Source: Aerococcus sanguinicola
GTDB lineage: Bacteria; Bacillota; Bacilli; Lactobacillales; Aerococcaceae
Direction of reading: 5' to 3'
Assembly: GCF_008726925.1 (NCBI RefSeq)
Contig: NZ_VYWO01000001.1
Location: 186,001 to 250,000 of the forward strand
Length of the DNA stretch: 64,000 nt
This document shows positions 25,518 through 34,473 of this stretch, piece by piece. The notes beneath the pieces are model-generated. The model ran no database searches. It was not told where the DNA came from and saw only the letters and a list, made by a program, of their open reading frames with translations. Positions within the stretch are counted from its first letter, which is position 1. The number at the start of each line of letters is the position of its first letter. The position numbers and the translations under genes were made by a program.

Positions 25518-26339
25518 ATGCTAGGCGCAATCATAGGAGATATCGTAGGCTCACGCTTTGAATTGAATAATTACCGGGGAAAAGACTTCGAGCTCTTTCA
25601 TCCCGACTGCCATCTGACGGACGATTCCATAATGACCCTGGCTGTCGGCCAGGCTTTGATGCAGGCAGCTCAACGTGCTGGGGGCTTGAGTAAAGAAGCA
25701 AGTTTCCTGGCGCTTCTCGAGGAAGAAGTTATCCAGTCCATGCAGACTTGGGGGCGGAAGTACCCAACGGCAGGTTACGGTAAAAACTTCTTCCGCTGGA
25801 TCTATAGCCGAACGCCCCAACCTTATCAGAGTATTGGTAATGGGGCAGGCATGCGGATCAGTCCCGTGGCCGACCTGGCTCGCAGTGAAGAGGAAGTTCT
25901 GGCCTGGGGGAGGGTCGTGACTGGGGTCAGCCATGATAGTGAAGAGGCCTTCTTAGGAGCTCGGACCCTAGCTCAAGCCATCTACCAGGCTAAGATAGGG
26001 GTTGAAGCCCAGGCTATTTTCAAAGAAGTGGCGGACCAAGCTTATGACCTCAATTTTACCATCGACAGCCTGCGACCCCATTACACTTTCCATGCCAATT
26101 GCGCGGACTCCATCCCCCAAGCCTTGGTAGCTGTTCGAGATGGCGAAGATTTCGAGGACTGTCTGCGTTTAGCGGTTTCCTTAGGGGGGGACAGCGACAC
26201 AATCGCTTCTATGGCTGGTGCCCTGGCTAGCTACCTCTATCCTATCCCGCAAAGGATTGAAGACCAGGCCCTCACCTACCTTGATGAGGACCAGACTGCC
26301 CTCTATCAAGCTTGGCAAGCATTTTGCCAGGCTGAGTAG
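25518..26339 (+). CDS. ADP-ribosylglycohydrolase family protein
   Basis: Mg-dependent hydrolase of the DraG/ARH family, which removes ADP-ribose from proteins or nucleic acids or hydrolyses related glycosidic bonds. The 273-aa protein has the N-terminal GAIIGDIVGSRFE, the metal motif LTDDS at residues 33-37, GNGAGMRISPVA and the C-terminal metal motif GGDSDTIASM. No partner ADP-ribosyltransferase is seen nearby, so the substrate is unknown. ATG 25518 has AGAGGGG upstream; the earlier in-frame ATG lacks support. It diverges from the M20 gene. Confidence 0.85.
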   Translation: MLGAIIGDIVGSRFELNNYRGKDFELFHPDCHLTDDSIMTLAVGQALMQAAQRAGGLSKEASFLALLEEEVIQSMQTWGRKYPTAGYGKNFFRWIYSRTPQPYQSIGNGAGMRISPVADLARSEEEVLAWGRVVTGVSHDSEEAFLGARTLAQAIYQAKIGVEAQAIFKEVADQAYDLNFTIDSLRPHYTFHANCADSIPQALVAVRDGEDFEDCLRLAVSLGGDSDTIASMAGALASYLYPIPQRIEDQALTYLDEDQTALYQAWQAFCQAE

Positions 26340-26397
26340 AGCCTTTCGAGTGCAAAAAGACTTTTGGGCTCTGTCTTGAGACTTGATAATAATAGGC

Positions 26398-26440
26398 AAA
26401 GAAGCTGGCTTTTGTTTTGGAAGCCAGCTTCTTTGATTTT
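26398..26440. terminator. Bidirectional terminator between the ADP-ribosylglycohydrolase gene and birA
   Basis: AAAGAAGCTGGCTT and AAGCCAGCTTCTTT form a perfect 14-base stem around a nine-base loop, with T and A tracts on the outer sides. Confidence 0.85.
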
Positions 26441-26529
26441 TATTGGTAAATATGAAGGCTATTTCTCTCGCCAGCCCTCACACCCTTTTACTCCAGAGCT
26501 CCCTTTCTCCCGCATCCTCTCACACCCTT

Positions 26530-27534
26530 TTATAAATTACGGAATTGTTGGCTGGAGAAGTGGATGTCTTGGCCGTAGAGGATTTCTTTTTTGCCGTTGG
26601 GCTTGGCGATGATCAGCTGGCCTTCTGGGTTGACCCCAACGATAATACCGGACTGCCAGTCGCCATTGTATTGGTAAGAAACTTCTTTGCCCACGCCCAT
26701 GAGCCGGTCCTTGTAGAGGGGGAAGAAGGCCTTGTCGTCGAAGTGGGCATGGTAGCTTAGGATACGACTGACCAGCTGGGCGAGAAATTGGTTGATATTA
26801 AAATTATCCGGCGTTTTGGGTCCAAAGATCGTTCCAGCTACCTCTTGGACGGCGGGGTCACTATTAGCGAAGGATCCGGCTAGGTTGAGGCCAATGCCAA
26901 TCATAATGGCAGAGGTATCGGCAGCTTCAATGGAGGTGATCATCTCGCTCAGGATGCCTGTAACCTTGCGCTTGTGGTAGAAGATATCGTTGACCCACTT
27001 AATCTCGCACTGGTCATCGACATAACTTTCAATCGTTTCGACCACGGCCGTCGCGGCTAGGATGGTGTACATGGGCACATCTTGGAGTTTGATCTTTTGC
27101 GGATGGAGGGCCAGGGTAAAGTAAAGCCCCTCCGCCAAGTCGCAGAAATAGGCCTTGCCCCGGCGGCCTCGCCCCTTGGTCTGCTGCTGGGTGGCGTATA
27201 AGAGATAGTCCGAGTGGGGCTGAGCGAGGGCTTCCTTCATGAGGTCATTGGTTGAGCTCATGCTGGGGCGAACATCATATGTGATGTCGACAGGGCCAAG
27301 TGCCTCTTGGAGGAAGTGGTCAATCTGTTGGGGATCCAAGTCCTGGCTCAATTTTTCCAGCCGGTAGCCCTTATTGGGGGTGGAAGAGATTTGATAACCC
27401 TGGTCTTTGAGGGTTTGGATAGCCTTCCAAATGGCATTGCGGGAAACGCCCAGTTGCTCTGCCAGTTTTTGTCCGGATAGGTAGGCTCCCTCCGCTTCTA
27501 GGAGGTAGTCAAGGACTTCTTGCCGTGAATTCAT
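26530..27534 (-). CDS. birA: Bifunctional biotin ligase / biotin operon repressor BirA
   Basis: Attaches biotin to AccB and similar carriers; the N-terminal winged helix (about residues 1-60, LSGQKLAEQLGVSRNAIWKAIQTL) marks it as a class II BirA that can also repress biotin genes. The catalytic domain shows SSTNDLMKE, the biotinyl-AMP loop GRGRRGK, and KWVNDIFY, then a C-terminal SH3-like domain. 334 aa. ATG 27534 has AAGGAGT upstream, seven codons after an unsupported earlier ATG. No biotin synthesis genes are in this window. Confidence 0.93.
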   Translation of the reverse strand: MNSRQEVLDYLLEAEGAYLSGQKLAEQLGVSRNAIWKAIQTLKDQGYQISSTPNKGYRLEKLSQDLDPQQIDHFLQEALGPVDITYDVRPSMSSTNDLMKEALAQPHSDYLLYATQQQTKGRGRRGKAYFCDLAEGLYFTLALHPQKIKLQDVPMYTILAATAVVETIESYVDDQCEIKWVNDIFYHKRKVTGILSEMITSIEAADTSAIMIGIGLNLAGSFANSDPAVQEVAGTIFGPKTPDNFNINQFLAQLVSRILSYHAHFDDKAFFPLYKDRLMGVGKEVSYQYNGDWQSGIIVGVNPEGQLIIAKPNGKKEILYGQDIHFSSQQFRNL

Positions 27535-27570
27535 AATAAGACTCCTTCTTATCAATCTTAGTCTGTTGAT

Positions 27571-28122
27571 CTAGTCGACAATCTTAGCGTCTAAGCAAGT
27601 CTCAAAGTGGGTCAGGGCCCAGTCATGGCCTGCTTGGTTAAAGCTCGCTACAGCTTGGGGGTGGATAACGAGTTGGTAACCGAGATTATAGGCATCAACA
27701 GCCGTGTGGAGGATACAAATATCGGTACAGACACCAACTAAGTGGAGGGTTTGGATATGCCGTTCCCGCAGCTTCATATCGAGATTGGTTCCGGCAAAGG
27801 CTGAATAGCGGGTCTTCTCCATGTAGTAAACATTGGCCTTGTCCTTGGCTTCTTGGTAGATACTAGCCAGACGTCCATATAGTTTCTGCCCCTGGCTGCC
27901 TTGGATATTATGGCTAGGGAAGAGTCGGCTCTCGGGATGATAAGGGTCATCGGTCTGGTGGCTGTCAATCGCGAAGACAACGAATTCTTGCTTCTGGATA
28001 AAGCTTTGGGTTAAGTCGCAGATCTTGTCTTCAATGGCTTGGCCAGGTTCGCCACAGGTCAAGCTGCCGTCACTTGCAACAAAGTCGTTGGTGTAGTCAA
28101 TATTGATTAGGGCTTCTTTCAT
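27571..28122 (-). CDS. pncA: Nicotinamidase / cysteine hydrolase
   Basis: Hydrolyses nicotinamide to nicotinate for NAD salvage. The isochorismatase-fold triad is complete: D9 (NIDYTNDF), K103 (MEKTRYSAF) and C136 (CTDICILHT); the metal-binding Asp/His set (D53, H55, H71) is also present. 183 aa. AGGAGAG lies ahead of the ATG. It is followed on the same strand by birA and preceded by the FUSC-type gene. Confidence 0.9.
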   Translation of the reverse strand: MKEALINIDYTNDFVASDGSLTCGEPGQAIEDKICDLTQSFIQKQEFVVFAIDSHQTDDPYHPESRLFPSHNIQGSQGQKLYGRLASIYQEAKDKANVYYMEKTRYSAFAGTNLDMKLRERHIQTLHLVGVCTDICILHTAVDAYNLGYQLVIHPQAVASFNQAGHDWALTHFETCLDAKIVD

Positions 28123-28137
28123 GTCGAATCTCTCCTT

Positions 28138-29115
28138 TTAATGCGAATAGATAAAATTGCTTTCATAATAGAAGTTTTTCTTTAATTTTAAGAATTTTTG
28201 GCAGTCTGTCAAGATGGCAAAGAGGGTGGCGCGGAGTTCAAATTCCTTGCGGGTCTTGGGCAATTCACTTGCCCGGTAGGCATGGATCAGTTGGTCCAGT
28301 TCAGCGCTTAGGCCCAGGGCAGGGTTGCGCTCATTGAGCTGTTCCGAAACATGGATGAGGAATTGGGCAAGGTCCTGGTGCTGGGAAGTTTTCTGGTCCA
28401 GCCGCTGTAAGCTCTCCGCTATCTGGTAGAGGACATTGGTTTGGGCTTGGCGCATGTTGAAGTACTGCTTGTAGTAGAGGGTATCCTGGTTCATCCGATT
28501 GGCATTCTCCCGTGAAGCCAGGTGTTGGCCATCCTGGATGAGTTGGCTGAGCTCATGGAGCGTAATGACGAAACGATCTTGCCCGAAGAAACTGGCCTGG
28601 TCTAGCTGGTCAGCATAGGAGCAGAGGACTGTCCGCATTCGATCTTCGATATCTTCCTTCAGCTGGGCCATTTCCTTTTGGTGGGAGGGTTGGAGGAAGT
28701 TGACGAGGAGGGCCACGCCTGTTCCGATGAGGAGGAGTAAGAATTCATTCATCAAGTCGGGAAAGGCGACAGTCTGGTCCAAGAGCAGGTGGGAGACCGA
28801 GACGGCACAAGGGGCAATGGCATTGCCCGACTTCATCCAAGCAGCCAAGGGATAGGTAATTAAGAGATAGAGGGCAAAGACCCAAACCGCAAAGCCAAAG
28901 TAATAAAAAAGCAGGCTAGCAACGGTCAAACTTAGGACCATGGCCAGGCTAATATTTCCGATATAGTGAACAGTTTGTTGGTTGGTATCCGCTAGGGTTA
29001 AAATAGCTATGATACCTGCAGATACCGCATAGTCGAGCTTGAGCCACTGGGCGAGGAAGATCGCAAAAAAAGTGGCCACAGCATATTTTATTGCTTTAAT
29101 CAGGTGCAAGGTCAT
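28138..29115 (-). CDS. FUSC / aromatic acid exporter family membrane protein
   Basis: A 325-aa protein with about six N-terminal hydrophobic segments (residues 8-150) and a cytosolic helical C-terminal half, matching the Firmicutes ArAE_1 (DUF939) proteins. These are called aromatic acid exporters by distant homology; real substrates are unknown. The ribosome binding site is AGGAGGG. It ends 16 bases before pncA, so they may share a transcript. Confidence 0.75.
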   Translation of the reverse strand: MTLHLIKAIKYAVATFFAIFLAQWLKLDYAVSAGIIAILTLADTNQQTVHYIGNISLAMVLSLTVASLLFYYFGFAVWVFALYLLITYPLAAWMKSGNAIAPCAVSVSHLLLDQTVAFPDLMNEFLLLLIGTGVALLVNFLQPSHQKEMAQLKEDIEDRMRTVLCSYADQLDQASFFGQDRFVITLHELSQLIQDGQHLASRENANRMNQDTLYYKQYFNMRQAQTNVLYQIAESLQRLDQKTSQHQDLAQFLIHVSEQLNERNPALGLSAELDQLIHAYRASELPKTRKEFELRATLFAILTDCQKFLKLKKNFYYESNFIYSH

Positions 29116-29322
29116 CGTTTGATAAGCCCTCCTTTTAAATCTAATAATACCATTATAACAAAAATTGATAAGAAAAGACGTATCTTGTGACTTAGCGAAA
29201 AATACAATAAATGTATAAATATAAAAACTTGAAGATGGTCAACTTATATAATAATCCTTCTTGTCCAATAGCTAAGATGTTTTCTCCTAAACATTCTGTG
29301 CTTAAAAAAACAAGCAAGCTAC

Positions 29323-29350
29323 TTGTGTAAGCGCTTAAAAATGATATAAT
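29323..29350 (+). promoter_or_regulatory. fhs promoter with an embedded cre-like site
   Basis: TTGTGT at 29323-29328, a 16-base spacer and TATAAT at 29345-29350. The spacer contains TGTAAGCGCTTAAA (29326-29339), which matches the CcpA cre consensus TGWAANCGNTNWCA except in the penultimate base and includes the perfect palindrome TAAGCGCTTA. A site at this position would block RNA polymerase; CcpA control is inference. Confidence 0.65.
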
Positions 29351-29383
29351 GTGTGTAGTTAATTTTAAAGGAGGAGTCATTAT

Positions 29384-31066
29384 ATGTTAACCGATATTCA
29401 AATTGCGCAACAAAATGAACCCAAGCGAATTACTGAGATTGCTGAAGGACTGGGCTTTAAAGAAAGTGACTTAGATCAATACGGTCTCTATAAGGCTAAA
29501 ATTCCTCAAAGAACCCTCGATCAAATCCAAGATCGGGAAGATGGGAAGTTAATCCTCGTGACAGCCATCAACCCAACGGCGGCTGGTGAAGGAAAGACAA
29601 CCATTACAGTAGGATTGGGGGATGCTCTCCAAAAAATTGGTAAGAAATCGATGGTGGCGCTGCGCGAACCTTCCTTTGGCCCAACATTTGGCTTAAAAGG
29701 TGGGGCTGCAGGTGGTGGCTATGCCCAAGTCGTACCGATGGAAGACATTAATATGCACTTTACAGGTGACATGCATGCCATTACGACGGCTAACAACTTA
29801 TTGTCAGCAGTGATTGACAACCATATCCACCAAGGCAATGCTTTGAATATCGATAACCGCCGAATTACCTGGAAACGTGTGGTTGATATGAATGACCGGA
29901 ACCTGCGCCATGTAGTCGTTGGGCTCGGTGGCCCAGGCAACGGCTATCCACGTGAGGACGGCTTTGACATTACGGTAGCTTCTGAAGTGATGGCGGCTCT
30001 CTGCTTGGCGACAGACCTGAGTGACCTAAGAGATCGCTTCAACCGGATCGTAATCGGGGAAACACGTGACAAGGAACCTGTGACCGTTGAACAATTAGGC
30101 TGTGCGGGTGCCATGACCCTGATTATGAAGGATGCCATCGAACCTAACCTGGTTCAAACCTTAGAACATACCCCTGCCTTAGTCCACGGTGGCCCATTCG
30201 CTAATATTGCCCACGGCTGTAACTCCATTATTGCCACCAAGGCTGCCTTGAAATTAGCGGACTATGCTGTAACAGAAGCTGGTTTCGGTGCAGACCTCGG
30301 CGGTGAAAAATTCATGGATATCGTGACGCCTAACCTAGGCAAGACACCTGATGCTGTGGTCATTGTCACCACCATCCGTTCCATGAAGATGCACGGGGGC
30401 ATTCCGAAGAAAGAATTGAAGGATGCGGGTGAAGATGTTGATGCCGTGAAAGCTGGCGTGGTCAACTTGGAAAAACATATCGAGACCATACAAGGCTACA
30501 ATGTGCCAGTAGTTGTGGCTTTAAACGAATTCGTATCTGATACCGACGCAGAGATTGCAGCTGTTGAATCAGCCTGTGACCAACTCAAGGTGCCATTCGT
30601 TAAGGCTTCTGTATGGGAAAATGGCGGCGAAGGTGGGGTGGACCTCGCCAAGGAAGTCGTTGAATTAATCGACCAAGCTGGCAACCCTGAATTCAAACCA
30701 TTATACGACGCTGAAAACACCACGATCAAAGAAAAACTTGATGCTATCGTCACCAAGGTTTACGGCGGACGCGGTGTGGTTTATGAATCCAAGGCCGAAA
30801 AACAAATCGCTGACTTTGAAAAGAATGGCTGGGGCCACTTGCCAATCTGTATGGCGAAGACCCAGTACTCTCTCACAGACGACCCAAGCAAGGTGGCGCG
30901 TCCAACTGACTTCGACATCCATATCCGTGAATTCGTGCCTAAGATTGGGGCCGGCTTTATCGTTGCCTTGACTGGTGACGTGATGACCATGCCAGGTCTA
31001 CCAAAAGAACCAGCTGCGATGAAGATGGATATTAAAGAAGACGGCACTATCGAAGGCCTCTTCTAA
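29384..31066 (+). CDS. fhs: Formate-tetrahydrofolate ligase
   Basis: Makes 10-formyl-tetrahydrofolate from formate, ATP and tetrahydrofolate, feeding purine and fMet synthesis. The 560-aa protein carries the P-loop [10 protein letters not shown] at residues 64-73, [29 protein letters not shown] and the C-terminal [19 protein letters not shown] precedes the ATG by 8 bases. It is monocistronic, with its own promoter and terminator. Confidence 0.97.
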   Translation: MLTDIQIAQQNEPKRITEIAEGLGFKESDLDQYGLYKAKIPQRTLDQIQDREDGKLILVTAINPTAAGEGKTTITVGLGDALQKIGKKSMVALREPSFGPTFGLKGGAAGGGYAQVVPMEDINMHFTGDMHAITTANNLLSAVIDNHIHQGNALNIDNRRITWKRVVDMNDRNLRHVVVGLGGPGNGYPREDGFDITVASEVMAALCLATDLSDLRDRFNRIVIGETRDKEPVTVEQLGCAGAMTLIMKDAIEPNLVQTLEHTPALVHGGPFANIAHGCNSIIATKAALKLADYAVTEAGFGADLGGEKFMDIVTPNLGKTPDAVVIVTTIRSMKMHGGIPKKELKDAGEDVDAVKAGVVNLEKHIETIQGYNVPVVVALNEFVSDTDAEIAAVESACDQLKVPFVKASVWENGGEGGVDLAKEVVELIDQAGNPEFKPLYDAENTTIKEKLDAIVTKVYGGRGVVYESKAEKQIADFEKNGWGHLPICMAKTQYSLTDDPSKVARPTDFDIHIREFVPKIGAGFIVALTGDVMTMPGLPKEPAAMKMDIKEDGTIEGLF

Positions 31067-31092
31067 TTCGAATAGCCCATGAAGATAGATTG

Positions 31093-31123
31093 AGGAGACA
31101 GCTTTGGTCCTGTCTCCTTTTTA
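31093..31123 (+). terminator. Terminator of fhs
   Basis: Perfect stem AGGAGACA / TGTCTCCT followed by TTTTT. Confidence 0.85.
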
Positions 31124-31204
31124 ACTGGCAGGAAACAGGCTTTTTACTCTAAATTATGTTAAAATAGAATAAGAGCAAAACCAATGGCGAAGGGAGGACA
31201 GAGA

Positions 31205-31933
31205 ATGCGTCTGGATAAATTGATTGCGAATTACAGTTTACTGAGCCGCAAGGAGGCTAAACAGGCGATTAAAAAGGGCCGAGTCCAGGTTAACGGTGAG
31301 ACGGTAAGAAAGGGCGAATATAAAATAGTCCCAGACACCGACAAAGTCAGCTTGGACGGCGAGCTTATTCGCTACCAGCCCTTCATTTACTTTATCTTGC
31401 ATAAGCCAGCCGGCTACCTGTCTACCACTAAGGACGGGCAGACCGCTATCGTGACAGAGCTCTTGCCAGAAGACCTGGTTCACATCTATGATCCCTTCCC
31501 GGTAGGTCGCTTGGACAAGGACACGGAGGGCCTCCTCTTGCTGACCAATGATGGCCAGCTCAGCCACGACCTCTTGTCTCCTCGCAAGAAGGTGGATAAG
31601 GAATACTATGCTGAAATTGAGGGGATTGTGACAGCTGAGGACCAAGCCGCTTTTGCTTCTGGCCTAGCCATTGACCAGGGGGAGACCTGCCTACCAGCTG
31701 AACTCTTCATCGACTGGGTTGATCCAGACCAGGGCAGGTCCCAGATCCGTCTCATCCTCCATGAAGGTAAGTTCCACCAAGTCAAGCGGATGTTCCAAGC
31801 GGTCGGCAAGGAAGTGACCTATCTCAAGCGCATCCGAATGGGGGGCTTAAGCTTAGATCCAGACCTTGACCGGGGGGACTACCTCGAAATTGATAAGGCG
31901 AGCCTTCTCGCTTTACTCCAGTTAGAAGACTGA
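31205..31933 (+). CDS. rsuA: 16S rRNA pseudouridine synthase (RsuA family)
   Basis: Pseudouridine synthase of the RsuA/RluB/E/F group, likely acting on 16S rRNA. An N-terminal S4 RNA-binding domain (MRLDKLIANYSLLSRKEAKQ, residues 1-60) precedes the catalytic domain with the Asp in GRLDKDTEGLLLLTNDG. 242 aa. The ATG at 31205 is preceded by GGGAGGA; an upstream in-frame ATG at 31184 overlaps that site and is less likely. The unknown gene at 31967 follows. Confidence 0.9.
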   Translation: MRLDKLIANYSLLSRKEAKQAIKKGRVQVNGETVRKGEYKIVPDTDKVSLDGELIRYQPFIYFILHKPAGYLSTTKDGQTAIVTELLPEDLVHIYDPFPVGRLDKDTEGLLLLTNDGQLSHDLLSPRKKVDKEYYAEIEGIVTAEDQAAFASGLAIDQGETCLPAELFIDWVDPDQGRSQIRLILHEGKFHQVKRMFQAVGKEVTYLKRIRMGGLSLDPDLDRGDYLEIDKASLLALLQLED

Positions 31934-31966
31934 GACCCTTGCCAGAAAAAGAAAGGAAGACTAACT

Positions 31967-32425
31967 ATGACACAGACGATATATACCGTTTATTGGGAAA
32001 ACAAACGCGACGGCGTCCGCAAACAACACGGCTCTTATGCGAGTGAAGAAGAAGCTATTGAGGGCATCAAGGCTTGGTGGGAATTGCAGAAGGATAAGTA
32101 TAACAATGTCAACTATGAACGCACCAATACAGGCGCTCTTGAAATTACTTACGACGATGCCAATTATGTCTACCGTGTAGAAGAGGAAGAAAGCGATAAA
32201 GACCTGCCTAGCCGCCAATACAAGCTGCGTTCAGCCGGTGAGAATGAAGCCAACCGGAAGAAATACAACCTCCACGATGAAGAATTTCTTTTCGATGAAT
32301 TGGCTGAACCCTACCGTGACCGGCTTATCTTAAGCATGGCTAGCAGCCAGAAAGCCCGCAACCATGTCTATGACCAGCGCGGCCGGCTCATCCGTAACTT
32401 GGACCAACGCCCAGGCCAAGTCTAG
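31967..32425 (+). CDS. Unrecognised 152-residue hydrophilic protein
   Basis: I do not recognise this protein. It is cytosolic, highly charged and rich in Tyr, Glu, Asp and Arg. The N-terminal 60 residues (IYTVYWENKRDGVRKQHGSY, then EEEAIEGIKAWWELQKDKY) look like a small alpha/beta module; the C-terminal part (RQYKLRSAGENEANRKKYNL) is basic. AAAGGAAG precedes the ATG. It follows rsuA by 33 bases and ends at a long inverted repeat, so it is the last gene of that unit. Its codon use looks like its neighbours'. Confidence 0.65.
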   Translation: MTQTIYTVYWENKRDGVRKQHGSYASEEEAIEGIKAWWELQKDKYNNVNYERTNTGALEITYDDANYVYRVEEEESDKDLPSRQYKLRSAGENEANRKKYNLHDEEFLFDELAEPYRDRLILSMASSQKARNHVYDQRGRLIRNLDQRPGQV

Positions 32426-32455
32426 CTCTTAAGCAGAAAAATAGCTTCAAATTCT

Positions 32456-32500
32456 AATGCCCCCAAGACTTGGATCGAATGACCAGGTCTTGGGGGCATT
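32456..32500 (+). terminator. Long inverted repeat after the 152-residue gene
   Basis: An 18-base stem (AATGCCCCCAAGACTTGG and its complement with one G-T pair) around a nine-base loop. The T-rich tail GTCTTTTG is weak, so it may act as a processing or stabilising hairpin as well as a terminator. Confidence 0.65.
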
Positions 32501-32524
32501 GTCTTTTGACAAGTTATCTGACAT

Positions 32525-32574
32525 AAAAAAGGAGCGCTGAACACGACTGCTTTCAGCCAGTTGTCAGCGCTCTG
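32525..32574 (-). terminator. Terminator of the amidase gene
   Basis: On the minus strand GAGCGCTGA and TCAGCGCTC, extended by an inner stem, are followed by six T. Confidence 0.8.
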
Positions 32575-32577
32575 AGA

Positions 32578-33999
32578 TTAGTTTGCTGAAGGGCTAGGCT
32601 CTGAGCCGGCGTTAGGAGCACTTTGGCCGCTTTGACTTCCACTTTCTTGGAAGTAGCAGACCAGGCCATTGTAGACTGCCTGGGCCACCCGCTCATGGTA
32701 GTCTTTTTGGCTAAATTTCTGCACATCGTTAGGGTTGGACATGTAACCGAGCTCTAGGAGCAGAGCAGGGGGGTGGGAGTCCCGGATAACCTGGAAGTTT
32801 CCAAATTCAATCCCGTTATTCGGAACATTCATCTGTTCAATGAGCTGGGCTTGGAGTTCTTGGGCAACGGGGATGGAAGCTTCATCGTAGTAGTAGATGG
32901 TATTGCCGCTAACCGTGGCTTCAGCTGCTGAGTCATAATGGAGGCTTAAGAAGAGGTCACCATTGACTTCATTGTAAAGCCGGCCCCGGTCAGCCAGTTC
33001 GACGAATGTATCATCCTCCCGGGTCATGATGACTTTGGCGCCCGCTGCTTCCAGTTTGTCCTTAAGAATAAGGGCCGAGGTCAGGGCGACATCTTTTTCA
33101 TAGATTTTTTCATCATCTGAAATAGCTCCTGGATCCTTGCCCCCATGACCAGGGTCGAGCACAATGGTCTTCTGGTTGAGGCTAGTGGTTGCTTCCGCTT
33201 GCTGAGCCTTCTTGGCCATTTCTGTGGCATCAGATTTAGCTAGCCAGTTGGCCAGGTAGCCTTCTTGCCCGTCCTTGGTCTTAACCTTATAGTAGACGTC
33301 TTCTTGGCCCAAGTAGGCGAAGCCTTCGTTCATCTTGCCCTTGTAAACAATATCGGATTCGTTCGTCGGTGCCTCTCGAATATTGACCCCAGCGGCTGTG
33401 GCGACAACCTTGGCTGGGTAATCCTTGAGCAGGGCATCGACAGCTGCCTGTTCATCCTCAGACAAGCTAGCGATATATTCGTTGGCGATGGTCCCAGGCG
33501 TGATGTCGATGGCACTCTGGTCGATCCAGGCCGTTTCATTTTGAAACTGGACCTGGATCCAGCCCTTGTCTTGGTAGAGAATGGTGAATTTATCCCCCTT
33601 CTTAGCGTCTCCAAGCTTGTCCCCGTCCTTGGCCTGCGAGAGGATGGGCACCTGGTCGTCAATTACAGTGGCAATAAAGCCGCGCTCCTTATCATCTTGG
33701 CCCTGGGGCATGAGCCAGCTGGGCAGCCAACCCGTATGACCATTGGCCAGGCGAACATAGAGCCAGTCATTCGCCTCCGCCATGACTTGGTAAGCCGTTC
33801 CCTTCTTAATCTGTTCTGTTATATCATAGGTAATGCCAGGGCCTTGGCGGAAGTTGATCAGGTCCGCTTGGGTCTTCTGCTGCTGGTTTTGGCTTAAGCG
33901 AAAAATCGTCAAAAAAGCCCCCAGCAAGACTAGGACAAGCAAGATGCTATAGATAAAATAATGGCTGCGCCTGGCCTGCCAGTGGTCTTTCCAGTTCAT
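32578..33999 (-). CDS. N-acetylmuramoyl-L-alanine amidase with SH3 domains
   Basis: Cell-wall hydrolase that cuts the bond between MurNAc and the stem peptide. It has a cytosolic basic start, one membrane segment at about residues 17-37 (YSILLVLVLLGAFLTIF), three bacterial SH3-type domains (about 40-100, 105-170, 195-265), and a C-terminal Amidase_3 zinc domain with LDPGHGGKDPG, LHYDSAA and LLELGYMSNPND carrying the zinc His and catalytic Glu. It ends in a Gly/Ser/Pro-rich tail. The likely start is ATG 33999, six bases after AAGGAGG. It is anchored outside the membrane; the layout resembles peptidoglycan amidases used in growth or daughter-cell separation. Confidence 0.9.
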   Translation of the reverse strand: MNWKDHWQARRSHYFIYSILLVLVLLGAFLTIFRLSQNQQQKTQADLINFRQGPGITYDITEQIKKGTAYQVMAEANDWLYVRLANGHTGWLPSWLMPQGQDDKERGFIATVIDDQVPILSQAKDGDKLGDAKKGDKFTILYQDKGWIQVQFQNETAWIDQSAIDITPGTIANEYIASLSEDEQAAVDALLKDYPAKVVATAAGVNIREAPTNESDIVYKGKMNEGFAYLGQEDVYYKVKTKDGQEGYLANWLAKSDATEMAKKAQQAEATTSLNQKTIVLDPGHGGKDPGAISDDEKIYEKDVALTSALILKDKLEAAGAKVIMTREDDTFVELADRGRLYNEVNGDLFLSLHYDSAAEATVSGNTIYYYDEASIPVAQELQAQLIEQMNVPNNGIEFGNFQVIRDSHPPALLLELGYMSNPNDVQKFSQKDYHERVAQAVYNGLVCYFQESGSQSGQSAPNAGSEPSPSAN

Positions 34000-34189
34000 T
34001 GCCAACCTCCTTTCTCATGTCTTCTTTCTATAAGTTTACCCTTTAATTAAAGGGAGCGCAATTCAAAAGACTAAATAATCTGACTGGCTAAAGGAGCGCT
34101 TAGTTCCGGATCTTTTTCCTATGGCGTGTGACCGAGGAACGATTCCTGCTGGTTCGTCTAAGAAAAACAGGAGCCCGGGGAATTTTGAA

Positions 34190-34218
34190 TTGACTTTTGC
34201 CTTGAGATTGGTTAAGCT
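34190..34218 (+). promoter_or_regulatory. Promoter of the hisS T-box operon
   Basis: TTGACT at 34190-34195, a 17-base spacer and TAAGCT at 34213-34218, a few bases before the T-box stem I. The 190 bases between the amidase start and this promoter show nothing else I can support. Confidence 0.65.
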
Positions 34219-34224
34219 AGTTAC

Positions 34225-34447
34225 TGATAAAACCGATGAAAGAGAATGACTTGAGAAGAGAATGCCTAGAGAAAATGCGGTAGGTGCAAGCATTGATTTT
34301 CGACTGAAGTTGGACACTCTGGAGGTGGGTGAAGACTCCGTTGCGCACGTTACGCGCTAGAGATTTCTAGTGATGATAGCACTAGAATAATTAAGGTGGT
34401 ACCACGAAACTTTCGTCCTTATCCTGTTTTTCGGGATAGGGATTTTT
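34225..34447 (+). promoter_or_regulatory. T-box riboswitch of hisS-aspS
   Basis: tRNA-sensing leader that permits transcription when uncharged cognate tRNA binds. The AG-bulge-like AGAGAATG, the apical-loop motif GGTGCAAGC (34283-34291), the antiterminator T-box AAGGTGGTACCACG (34393-34406) and the terminator CCTTATCCTG/CGGGATAGGG with T7 (34417-34447) are visible in the normal order. The specifier region at 34311-34319 reads TGGACACTC, so GAC (Asp) and CAC (His) overlap in GACAC. The two downstream genes are hisS and aspS. Confidence 0.9.
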
Positions 34448-34473
34448 TTATGGAATGATTAAGGGGGATGTGA

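Noticed and set aside
34063..34317. Minus-strand reading frame across the hisS leader
   Set aside because: It overlaps the T-box and promoter, has no ribosome binding site and no recognisable protein features.
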